A stretch of 5,197 bases of DNA from Hyphomicrobiales bacterium (GTDB lineage Bacteria > Pseudomonadota > Alphaproteobacteria > Rhizobiales > Aestuariivirgaceae). This document shows positions 1-5,197 of the stretch, in pieces. The notes under the pieces were generated by a model, which saw only the letters and a list, made by a program, of their open reading frames with translations, was not told where the DNA came from and ran no database searches. A program made the translations under genes and the position numbers. The DNA lies in contig JALUFY010000095.1 in NCBI GenBank assembly GCA_027051995.1, positions 1-5,197 of the forward strand, given 5' to 3'. The first letter of the stretch is position 1. Each line of letters begins with the position of its first letter.

Positions 1-747
1 CTTCATGATGACGCCGAAAGCGCCGTGGCGCATGGCCGGGCGCTGGCCGCCGCCGGGGCGGACATTCTCGACGTGGGCGGCGAATCCACCCGGCCTGGGG
101 CGGATGAGGTGCCGGTGGAGGAGGAAATCCGCCGCATCGTTCCGGTGGTGCGGGCGCTGGCGGCGGAAGGTTTTATTGTCAGCATCGACACGCGCAAGGC
201 CGCCGTCATGGAGGCCGCCGCCAGGGCGGGGGCGGCCATCATCAACGATGTCTCCGGCCTCACCTTCGATGCGGACGCGCCCGCCGTGGCGGCGCGTTCG
301 GGGCTGCCGGTGGTGCTGATGCACGCGCTGGGCACGCCCGCGACGATGCAGGACGATCCGCGATACGAGGATGTGGCGCTGGATGTTTTCGGCGCTCTTG
401 AAGCGCTGGCGGAAAAAGCGCAGGCGGCGGGCGTGAAGCGGGAGAACATCATCGTTGATCCGGGCATCGGCTTTGGCAAGACGGCCGGGCACAATCTCGC
501 GCTGATGCGCCAGCTGGCGCTGTTTCATGGCCTGGGGTATCCGCTGCTGCTGGGGGCCTCGCGCAAGCGGTTCATCGGCGCGGTGACCGGCGTGGAGGAG
601 CCCCATGCGCGGCTGGCCGGATCGCTGGCCGTGGCGCAGGCGGCCAGCGGAGCCGGAGCGCAATTCGTGCGGGTGCATGACGTGCGCGAGACGGCGCAGA
701 TGCTTCGCATGGTCAAGGCGATGGAAAACGGCATTGAGAGCCTGTAA
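1..747 (+). CDS. folP: Dihydropteroate synthase, 5' end missing
   Basis: Joins 4-aminobenzoate to 6-hydroxymethyl-7,8-dihydropterin diphosphate to give 7,8-dihydropteroate in cytosolic folate synthesis; it is the sulfonamide target. The open frame runs from base 1, and 248 residues are visible. Family motifs appear in order (visible numbering): DVGGESTRPGA 24-34, SIDTRK 61-66, IINDVSG 80-86, VLMHALGTPATMQ 105-117, DPGIGFGK 153-160, GASRKRFIG 185-193 (the SRK pterin/phosphate-binding segment) and RVHDV 224-228. The usual N-terminal NVTPDSFSDGG block is absent, so the start lies before the window; a GTG at 25 is internal, since the reading before it (DDAESAVAHG) still fits the family. The C-terminus is complete. 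glmM follows 72 bases downstream on the same strand, a known folP-glmM pairing that suggests cotranscription. All motifs seen are intact. Identification is firm. Confidence 0.96.
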   Translation, partial: LHDDAESAVAHGRALAAAGADILDVGGESTRPGADEVPVEEEIRRIVPVVRALAAEGFIVSIDTRKAAVMEAAARAGAAIINDVSGLTFDADAPAVAARSGLPVVLMHALGTPATMQDDPRYEDVALDVFGALEALAEKAQAAGVKRENIIVDPGIGFGKTAGHNLALMRQLALFHGLGYPLLLGASRKRFIGAVTGVEEPHARLAGSLAVAQAASGAGAQFVRVHDVRETAQMLRMVKAMENGIESL

Positions 748-819
748 ACCTGTTTGTGAGACACTGGCGCGAATTGAGCGGATCAAGGCGCCGGGCATAC
801 GGGGGAGGTCTGAGGGGTC

Positions 820-2166
820 ATGACGAGAAAATACTTCGGCACGGACGGCATTCGCGGGCTGGCCAACAGGGCGCCCATGGATCCGGGAAACATCCTGCGC
901 TGCGGGCTGGCGGCGGGAAAGCTGTTCGCCAACGGCGGGCCGCTGAAGCCCAGGGTGGTGATCGGCAAGGATACGCGGCTGTCCGGCTACATGGTGGAGC
1001 AGGCGCTGACCGCCGGATTTCTCTCGGCGGGCATGGATGTCTTTCTCTTCGGCCCGTTGCCGACGCCGGCGGTGGCCATGCTGACGCGCTCGCTGCGCGC
1101 CGATCTGGGGGTGATGATCTCGGCCTCGCACAATCCCTATCATGACAACGGCATCAAGTTCTTCGGGCCGGACGGCTACAAGCTGTCGGACGCGCAGGAG
1201 CACAGGATCGAGGCGCTCATGGATGGCGATGTGCAATCGCTGGCGGCGGCTCCGGACAAGCTGGGCCGGGCCAAGCGCATCGAGGACGCCCAGGCGCGCT
1301 ATATCGAATTCGCCAAGCGCACCCTGCCGCGCTCCATGCGGCTCGATGGCCTGCGTATCGTTGTCGATTGCGCCAATGGCGCGGCCTATCGCGTCGCTCC
1401 CGCCGTTCTGTGGGAGCTTGGCGCGGAGGTCTTCAAGATCGGCGTTGAGCCCAACGGCTTCAACATCAACAAGGAATGCGGTTCCACCGCGCCGGGCAAG
1501 CTCATCGACAAGGTGCATGAAGTGCGCGCCGATATCGGCATCGCCCTGGATGGTGACGCCGACCGGGTGATCATCGTGGACGAGAAGGGCCGCATTGTCG
1601 ATGGCGATCAGCTGATCGGCGTCATCGCCACATCGATGAAGGACAAGGGGCTGCTCACCGGCGGCGGCGTGGTGACGACTCAGATGTCGAACCTGGGGCT
1701 GGAGCGCTATCTGGAAGGGCTCGGCCTCAAGCTGGAGCGCGCCGATGTGGGCGACCGCTATGTCATGGAGCGCATGCGCGAGGGCGGCTACAATCTGGGC
1801 GGCGAGCAATCGGGCCACATCATTCTCACCGATCACGCGACCACGGGCGATGGTCTGGTGGCGGCGCTGCAACTGCTCAGCGTGGTGGCGGAAAAGAAAA
1901 GGCCGGTAAGCGAAATCTGCCATGTCTTTTCGCCCGTGCCGCAGATTCTGGAGAGCGTGCGCCACTCCGGCGGCGCGCCGCTCGAGCACCCGGATGTGAC
2001 GGCGGCTATCAAGGCTGCGGAAAAGCGTCTTGAGGGGACAGGGCGGCTTTTCATCCGCCCCTCGGGCACCGAGCCGGTGATCCGCGTCATGGCCGAGGGC
2101 GATGACGAAGCCCTGGTGCGGGCGGTGGTTTCGGACATCGTGGCGGCTCTGGGTGCGGTGGTCTGA
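820..2166 (+). CDS. glmM: Phosphoglucosamine mutase
   Basis: Interconverts glucosamine-6-phosphate and glucosamine-1-phosphate, the step before GlmU on the way to UDP-GlcNAc for peptidoglycan and LPS; cytosolic, Mg-dependent, activated by serine phosphorylation. The protein has 448 residues (E. coli GlmM has 445). It opens with [10 protein letters not shown] (4-13), normal for this family. The phosphoserine loop ISASHNP (100-106) has the catalytic Ser at 103, followed by YHDNGIKFF. The metal loop DGDADR is at 244-249 (Asp 244, 246, 248), the sugar-recognition loop GEQSGH at 328-333, and the C-terminal phosphate-binding loop RPSGTEP at 413-419. The ATG at 820 is chosen because it reads [10 protein letters not shown], matching the family N-terminus; a GGAGG lies at 804-808 and a GAGGGG at 812-817. 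The SASHNP context and length argue for GlmM over phosphomannomutase/ManB relatives. It is complete and unremarkable, and probably shares a transcript with folP, since no clear terminator or promoter is seen in 748-819. Confidence 0.97.
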   Translation: MTRKYFGTDGIRGLANRAPMDPGNILRCGLAAGKLFANGGPLKPRVVIGKDTRLSGYMVEQALTAGFLSAGMDVFLFGPLPTPAVAMLTRSLRADLGVMISASHNPYHDNGIKFFGPDGYKLSDAQEHRIEALMDGDVQSLAAAPDKLGRAKRIEDAQARYIEFAKRTLPRSMRLDGLRIVVDCANGAAYRVAPAVLWELGAEVFKIGVEPNGFNINKECGSTAPGKLIDKVHEVRADIGIALDGDADRVIIVDEKGRIVDGDQLIGVIATSMKDKGLLTGGGVVTTQMSNLGLERYLEGLGLKLERADVGDRYVMERMREGGYNLGGEQSGHIILTDHATTGDGLVAALQLLSVVAEKKRPVSEICHVFSPVPQILESVRHSGGAPLEHPDVTAAIKAAEKRLEGTGRLFIRPSGTEPVIRVMAEGDDEALVRAVVSDIVAALGAVV

Positions 2167-2222
2167 GCGGGTTTTTGCCCCCATGGTTTCCGCCCTGTTA
2201 ACGGCTTGCGCCGCGGCGGAGC

Positions 2223-2271
2223 AAAAAAGGCGGGATTTTGCCGGTGGACGGGAAGCGGTCCGAATCCCGCC
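2223..2271 (-). terminator. Leftward-facing intrinsic-terminator-like hairpin
   Basis: A perfect 9-bp inverted repeat, GGCGGGATT (2229-2237) and AATCCCGCC (2263-2271), encloses 25 bases that can form an inner 4-bp stem (GGAC 2246-2249 with GTCC 2258-2261). Six A bases lie at 2223-2228, so RNA read leftward would have the hairpin followed directly by UUUUUU, the layout of a Rho-independent terminator. Read rightward, after glmM, the hairpin is followed by TGAATCGGG with no U-run, so it is a poor terminator for glmM, although it could still protect that 3' end. The large loop lowers confidence. No leftward gene is recognised in or to the right of it before 2955. Confidence 0.5.
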
Positions 2272-2286
2272 TGAATCGGGTCAGCA

Positions 2287-2320
2287 TTTGGTCATCTGAT
2301 TTAATTACAATTGTTCTCAT
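2287..2320 (+). promoter_or_regulatory. AT-rich promoter-like patch upstream of the omp gene
   Basis: This short stretch is much more AT-rich than the rest of the window. It contains TACAAT at 2306-2311, one mismatch from a TATAAT -10 box, and an 8-bp palindrome ACAATTGT at 2307-2314. No good -35 box stands 16-18 bases upstream; TTGGTC (2288-2293) is only 12 bases away. An upstream promoter is expected because the omp gene is separated from glmM by 234 bases and ends in its own terminator. The exact boxes are uncertain. If TACAAT is used, the transcript would begin near 2317-2319, leaving a leader of about 80 bases. Confidence 0.3.
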
Positions 2321-2410
2321 CGGGACAGCGCCAGTCAGCCTCGGACGGCTGGCGCGGGGACATGACAGGCGGCCTTCGCAGGCAGCCGGGAGGACGAGAG
2401 ATGAGAACAA
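2311..2410 (+). promoter_or_regulatory. Structured omp leader with start-codon-pairing inverted repeat
   Basis: TTGTTCTCATC at 2311-2321 is the exact reverse complement of GATGAGAACAA at 2400-2410, which includes the omp ATG (2401-2403). In RNA the two arms could form an 11-bp helix covering the start codon. The 78 bases between them can form a hairpin with arms GCGCCAG (2328-2334) and CTGGCGC (2349-2355), or alternatively CAGCC/GGCTG (2336-2340/2347-2351). A small GCCT-TCGC-AGGC hairpin sits at 2372-2383. The ribosome site GGGAGG (2388-2393) lies outside the 11-bp helix. The repeat is seen directly; a regulatory role is inference and needs a transcript starting at or before about 2311. Confidence 0.35.
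2388..2393 (+). promoter_or_regulatory. Ribosome binding site deciding the omp start
   Basis: GGGAGG stands 7 bases before the ATG at 2401. The upstream in-frame TTG at 2311 has no such site and would add 30 polar residues in front of a well-formed signal peptide. This site therefore fixes the start at 2401. Confidence 0.8.
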
Positions 2411-2955
2411 CCGGCAAGGTTTTCACAGGCATTGCGATGGCGGCGCTCATGGCGGGCGCGGCCAATGCGGCGGATATGGATTACAACATGGCGGCGGCCA
2501 TGTCCGGGCTCTATGTGCGCGGCGATATCGGCGCGTCCTTCCTGCGCTGGGGCGGCGGCAAGGACGATACCGCGCTGGCCTTCGGCGCGGGGCTCGGCTA
2601 CCGCTTCAATGACTATCTGCGCGCCGATGTGCGCTATTCGCGGGCCGGCAAGTTCAAGATTGGCGGCGGCACGGATCTGACCGCCAGCTCGGTTCTGGGC
2701 AACATCTATTTCGATCTGCCTCTGCGGGACTGGCCGCTGCGGCCCTATCTGGGCGCGGGTCTGGGCTACGGCTGGGCCACTTACAGCCCCGGCGCGGATG
2801 ATGACGGCCTCGCGGCGGCCTTCATGGCCGGCGTGAGCTTCGATGTGACGCCCAATCTGGCGGTGGACATCGGATACCGCTTCCATGACATCATGGTGTC
2901 CGGCCCGGATATCAGGGATCATCAGATGCTGGTGGGCATGCGCTATCAGTTCTGA
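2401..2955 (+). CDS. Small outer-membrane beta-barrel protein (Omp25/Omp31-like)
   Basis: Predicted integral outer-membrane protein of 184 residues. Residues 1-23 form a signal peptide: positive MRTTGK, a hydrophobic VFTGIAMAALMAG core, and an ANA cleavage box ending at Ala23. The mature part of about 161 residues has alternating amphipathic beta-strands: GLYVRGDIGASF, LAFGAGLGYRF, LRADVRYSR, LGNIYFDL, LRPYLGAGLGYGW, AAAFMAGVSFDV, LAVDIGYRFHDI and MLVGMRYQF. That count fits an eight-stranded barrel. The last residue is Phe after alternating aromatics, the recognition signal for the BAM assembly machinery. The motif pattern resembles alphaproteobacterial porin-like surface proteins of the OmpA-barrel superfamily; no OmpA C-terminal peptidoglycan domain is present, so anchoring there is not expected. 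The start is set by GGGAGG at 2388-2393. It is probably monocistronic, with a strong terminator behind. The exact role (surface stability, adhesion or other) cannot be read from the sequence. Confidence 0.88.
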   Translation: MRTTGKVFTGIAMAALMAGAANAADMDYNMAAAMSGLYVRGDIGASFLRWGGGKDDTALAFGAGLGYRFNDYLRADVRYSRAGKFKIGGGTDLTASSVLGNIYFDLPLRDWPLRPYLGAGLGYGWATYSPGADDDGLAAAFMAGVSFDVTPNLAVDIGYRFHDIMVSGPDIRDHQMLVGMRYQF

Positions 2956-2980
2956 GAACCCGGAGAGCGAAAAAGCATTG

Positions 2981-3009
2981 ACGGCGGCATTTTGCCGCCG
3001 TTTTATTTT
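2981..3009 (+). terminator. Intrinsic terminator after the omp gene
   Basis: ACGGCGGCA (2981-2989) pairs perfectly with TGCCGCCGT (2993-3001) across a TTT loop, and the hairpin is followed by TTTTATTTT (3001-3009). It begins 25 bases after the omp stop codon. The GC-rich stem with a U-rich tail is a textbook Rho-independent terminator. It separates omp from the DsrE-like gene, which therefore likely has its own promoter in 3010-3067, although no clear -35/-10 pair is visible there. Confidence 0.9.
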
Positions 3010-3052
3010 GCCCTCCCGGCGCTATCGATTCCTTCCATTCACCCATTCAACC

Positions 3053-3058
3053 GGAGGA
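3053..3058 (+). promoter_or_regulatory. Ribosome binding site deciding the DsrE-like start
   Basis: GGAGGA lies 9 bases before the ATG at 3068. The open frame extends left to 2885, but that part overlaps the omp 3' end and runs through its terminator, so this site marks the true start. Confidence 0.8.
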
Positions 3059-3067
3059 GATTTTCTC

Positions 3068-3433
3068 ATGGCCAAGCTTGTTTTCATTTCCACCTATGGC
3101 GCGGACGACGTGGAGCGCGCCTCCCTGCCCTGGGCGCTGGCCACCGCGTCGCTGGCCTCGGATCACGAGGTGCACATGTATCTGCAGGGCCCCGCCGTGG
3201 AGCTGCTGAAAAAGGAAGGCGGCGCGCAGGGGCTGCAGCATGAGCCCTTTCCGGCGCTGGCTGATCTGATCGAGCTGTTTCAGGACGCCGAGGGCCATCT
3301 CTATGGCTGCGCGCCGTGCCTGCAGTCGCGCAATCTCAAGGCCGAAGACCTGATCGATGACGTCAAGATCGTTGGCGGCGCGGCCATGGTGGACACCTGC
3401 CTGACGGCGGACAAAGTCTTCACCTATGGCTGA
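3068..3433 (+). CDS. DsrE/YchN-like sulfur-relay family protein
   Basis: Small soluble cytosolic protein of 121 residues with the DsrE/DsrF-like fold. The N-terminus LVFISTYGADDVERASLPWA (4-23) fits the first beta-strand and helix of the family. The middle HEVHMYLQGPAVELLKK is the second strand and helix. YGCAPCLQSR (79-88) carries a CxxC (Cys81, Cys84) where E. coli YchN has its CKTC, and the C-terminus ADKVFTYG matches YchN's ADKVLTF. A third Cys (111) lies in VDTCLTADK. Family members include TusBCD and DsrEFH persulfide carriers and many uncharacterised singletons; conserved cysteines suggest thiol or persulfide chemistry, but the partner is unknown. The gene stands alone after a terminator and converges on moeA with 27 bases between the stop codons. 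Family assignment is good; function is not established. Confidence 0.85.
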   Translation: MAKLVFISTYGADDVERASLPWALATASLASDHEVHMYLQGPAVELLKKEGGAQGLQHEPFPALADLIELFQDAEGHLYGCAPCLQSRNLKAEDLIDDVKIVGGAAMVDTCLTADKVFTYG

Positions 3434-3460
3434 TCCGGCCTTCGCCCATCCTTGCGCCCG

Positions 3461-4738
3461 TTATTTCGGGCCGATGCCGAATTCGCCGAAGGGGATGAAA
3501 TTCACCAGGTCTCCTTCGGCGATTTTCTCCATGTCCTCGGTCAGCTCTATCAGCCCCGTCGCGGCAACGGCGGAGGAAATGAGGCCGGAGCCGTCGCGCG
3601 GATAGCGGCGCACGATAGCGCCGCCTTCGCCATCCGGTTCCGTCCAGCCGCGCAGGAATTCGCGCCGGCCCGTCTTGCGCTTTTTCATCCCGAAACCGGC
3701 GGGCAGGGGATAGCGGGCCGGTTCGCTCCAGTCATGACCGGCCAGGGCGGCGAGCAGCGGGCGGCCATAGATCAGGAAGGTGACGAAGGCGGCCACCGGG
3801 TTGCCCGGCAGGCCGAGAAAGACCGTATCGCCGATCTGGCCGAAGCCGATGGGCTTGCCCGGCTTTATGGCCAGCCGCCAGGCGTGCAGGGTTCCCATTT
3901 TCGCCACCATCTCGGCCATGTAGTCGGCCTCGCCCTGGGAGGCGCCCGCCGAGGTGACGATGACATCGCATTCCTCCACGGCCCTTTCATAGGCCGCGCC
4001 CACCGCCTCGCGGGTGTCGGGCAGGATGCCGTAATCGACGATTTCCGCCCACGGGGCGCTCAGCGCGCCGCGCAGGATGAAGTGATTGGCGTCATAGATC
4101 GCGCCTTCGCGGAAGGGCTGGCCGGGGCGGATGATCTCGTCGCCCGACGACATGAGCGCCACGCGCAGAGGAGCGAAGACCTCTACTTCGTTCTGGCCGG
4201 TAGAGGCGATGGCGGCCAGCTCCGGGGCGCGCAGGGCCCGCCCGGCCCTGACAACGGCCTTTCCCCTGGCCTGATCCTCGCCGGCCGGGCGCACGTTGAT
4301 GCCTTTTGGAACGCCGGCGGGGAAATGGGCCTCATGCGCGCCGAAATGCACATCCTCCTGCATGATGCAGGTATCGGCGCCGATGGGCATGGGCGCGCCG
4401 GTGAAGATGCGCGCGGCGGTTCCCGGCGCCAGGGGGGCCGGGGCGTCTCCGGCGAAAACGCTCATGGAGACGGGCAGGGTGGTCTCGTCATCCGCGTTCA
4501 GATCGGCATGGCGCACGGCGAAGCCGTCCATGGCGGCGTTGTCGAAGGCGGGAATATCGCGCGGGGCGGTCACGTCCGAGGCCAGCACGCGGCCTTCGGC
4601 CCTGGCCAGCGGGATGGTCCGGCGGCCCGTCACCGGGGCGACGCGGGCGCGCAGCAGGGCCATGGCCTCGTCATGGGGCATGAGCTTGTGGCTGGCGGCG
4701 AAACAGTCGTTGGCGAGTTTGCGCGGGGTCTTGCTCAT
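3461..4738 (-). CDS. moeA: Molybdopterin molybdotransferase MoeA
   Basis: Inserts molybdate into adenylylated molybdopterin, giving molybdenum cofactor in the cytosol. The protein has 425 residues (E. coli MoeA has 411). Landmarks: PAFDNAAMDGFAVR (63-76), RIFTGAPMPIGADTCIMQE (110-128), NVRPAGED (148-155), and SSGDEI (197-202) opening the MogA-like MoCF domain. Then come GAIYDANHFIL (212-222), TSAGASQGEADY (262-273), AIKPGKPIGFG (290-300) and GLPGNPVAAFVTF (309-321). The C-terminal domain IV (about 340-425) includes RREFLRG and GSGLISS. The ATG at 4738 has GAGGAA 6 bases upstream (4745-4750), overlapping the mobB stop codon. It follows mobB by 10 bases, so the two are very likely cotranscribed and translationally coupled. 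One small departure from E. coli is TSAGAS in place of TSGGVS; all other blocks are intact. Eukaryotic gephyrin-type fusions are excluded by length. Confidence 0.96.
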   Translation of the reverse strand: MSKTPRKLANDCFAASHKLMPHDEAMALLRARVAPVTGRRTIPLARAEGRVLASDVTAPRDIPAFDNAAMDGFAVRHADLNADDETTLPVSMSVFAGDAPAPLAPGTAARIFTGAPMPIGADTCIMQEDVHFGAHEAHFPAGVPKGINVRPAGEDQARGKAVVRAGRALRAPELAAIASTGQNEVEVFAPLRVALMSSGDEIIRPGQPFREGAIYDANHFILRGALSAPWAEIVDYGILPDTREAVGAAYERAVEECDVIVTSAGASQGEADYMAEMVAKMGTLHAWRLAIKPGKPIGFGQIGDTVFLGLPGNPVAAFVTFLIYGRPLLAALAGHDWSEPARYPLPAGFGMKKRKTGRREFLRGWTEPDGEGGAIVRRYPRDGSGLISSAVAATGLIELTEDMEKIAEGDLVNFIPFGEFGIGPK

Positions 4739-4748
4739 GGACGGTTCC

Positions 4749-5197
4749 TCATGGGCGTTTCATCTCCATGAATTCAACAACGAAATCCGCCAGGGCCGGG
4801 TAATCGTCCCGCCCGAAAACGGGCAGGTCCGGATGCTCCAGCGGGGCGGAGGCGGCGATGGCGGCGATGCCGGGCTCTTCTCCGGCCAGTTCCGGGTGAT
4901 CGAGAGCGAGATTGCGCACCTCGATCTTGGGATGATTGCCGCCCTTGTAGCCTTCGACGATGACAAGATCGCACGGGCTCATGCGGGCCAGCATCTCCTC
5001 CAGTTCTGCGGGCTCCCCGGTTTTCGATTCGTGGATGATGGCCCAGCGCTCCCTGGCCACCACGGCCACCTCGCGCGCGCCCGCCTGGCGGTGGCGGAAG
5101 CTGTCGCGGCCCTCGTGATCGATGTCGAAGCTGTGATGGGCGTGCTTGACGGTGGAGACGCACCAGCCGCGCGCTGAGAGCTCGCGCACCAGACCCT
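4749..5197 (-). CDS. mobB: Molybdopterin-guanine dinucleotide biosynthesis adaptor MobB, 5' end missing
   Basis: GTP-binding adaptor that aids MobA in making the guanine-dinucleotide form of molybdenum cofactor used by DMSO-reductase-type enzymes. About 148 residues are visible, and the frame stays open to the window edge. The sequence starts with LVRELSARGW, equivalent to the helix after the P-loop in E. coli MobB, so the GxxGxGKT motif and true start lie beyond 5197; the GTG at 5189 is internal. Visible motifs, numbered from that Val: TVKHAHHSFDIDHEGRDSFRHR (13-34, the switch-like KH.HH..D.D..G.DS signature), RWAII (48-52), DLVIVEGYKG (74-83) and KIEV (88-91), ending in the family-like ADFVVEFMEMKR. 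It is the first visible gene of the leftward mobB-moeA unit; mobA could lie upstream, outside the window. Confidence 0.95.
   Translation of the reverse strand, partial: GLVRELSARGWCVSTVKHAHHSFDIDHEGRDSFRHRQAGAREVAVVARERWAIIHESKTGEPAELEEMLARMSPCDLVIVEGYKGGNHPKIEVRNLALDHPELAGEEPGIAAIAASAPLEHPDLPVFGRDDYPALADFVVEFMEMKRP

Noticed and set aside
748..819. Separate promoter or small gene between folP and glmM
   Set aside because: The 72 bases show no convincing -35/-10 pair, hairpin or short gene, only the glmM ribosome site near 804-808.
2301..2315. CtrA-type site (TTAA-N7-TTAA) in the AT-rich patch
   Set aside because: TTAA at 2301-2304 is followed after seven bases by TGTT, so only one half-site is present.
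2311..2400. TTG at 2311 as an earlier start for the omp protein
   Set aside because: It would put 30 polar residues before a clean signal peptide, and it has no ribosome site, whereas GGGAGG sits 7 bases before the ATG at 2401.
2335..2922. Leftward open frame of 195 codons antisense to the omp gene
   Set aside because: Composition is Arg/Ala/His/Ile-rich with no domain signature. The omp frame has a signal peptide, beta-barrel pattern, ribosome site and terminator.
2885..3067. Upstream extension of the DsrE-like protein to 2885
   Set aside because: It overlaps the end of omp out of frame and crosses the terminator hairpin at 2981-3009; the family N-terminus begins at the ATG at 3068 with GGAGGA before it.
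3456..3471. Terminator between the DsrE-like gene and moeA
   Set aside because: The stem is only 5 bp, overlaps the moeA stop codon and lacks a T-run on either strand.
3452..4771. Long rightward open frame of 439 codons antisense to moeA
   Set aside because: It mirrors moeA codon for codon, is rich in low-complexity Gly/Ala/Arg/His, matches no family I know, and moeA itself is unmistakable. Long antisense frames are common in GC-rich genes.
4296..5177. Rightward open frame of 293 codons across the moeA-mobB junction
   Set aside because: It overlaps two well-identified leftward genes and has no plausible ribosome site or family motif.

Overview
This window is GC-rich chromosomal DNA from a Gram-negative bacterium, most likely an alphaproteobacterium. 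The reasons are third-position G/C-heavy codon use, a folP-glmM pair, a small Omp25/Omp31-type outer-membrane beta-barrel whose mature part opens with a 'GLYVRGDIG' motif, and several GANTC sites. The genus cannot be named from the sequence. I see no mobile element, CRISPR array, tRNA or rRNA.

Layout. Positions 1-747 (+) hold the 3' part of folP (dihydropteroate synthase, folate synthesis), cut by the window start. Positions 820-2166 (+) hold a complete glmM (phosphoglucosamine mutase, supplying UDP-GlcNAc for peptidoglycan and LPS). A 234-base gap (2167-2400) is richer in structure than a usual spacer. It has a 9-bp inverted repeat whose T-run lies on the leftward strand, two close GANTC sites, an AT-rich promoter-like patch, hairpins, and an 11-bp perfect inverted repeat whose second arm covers the next start codon. 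Positions 2401-2955 (+) encode a 184-residue outer-membrane beta-barrel protein with a signal peptide and terminal Phe, followed by a strong intrinsic terminator at 2981-3009. Positions 3068-3433 (+) encode a 121-residue DsrE/YchN-like protein with a CxxC motif. It is convergent, with only 27 bases between, with the leftward operon mobB-moeA (4749-5197, cut by the window end, and 3461-4738), which works in molybdenum cofactor synthesis.

How the genes relate. folP-glmM is a housekeeping pair, and mobB-moeA is a molybdopterin maturation unit whose genes are 10 bases apart with the moeA ribosome site lying over the mobB stop. The Omp and DsrE genes each look like single transcription units. No gene looks foreign or broken, and the two partial genes are cut only by the window edges. 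The most interesting signals are non-coding and sit between glmM and the omp gene: a possible start-codon-masking leader and an orphan leftward terminator. No new multi-gene system is evident.
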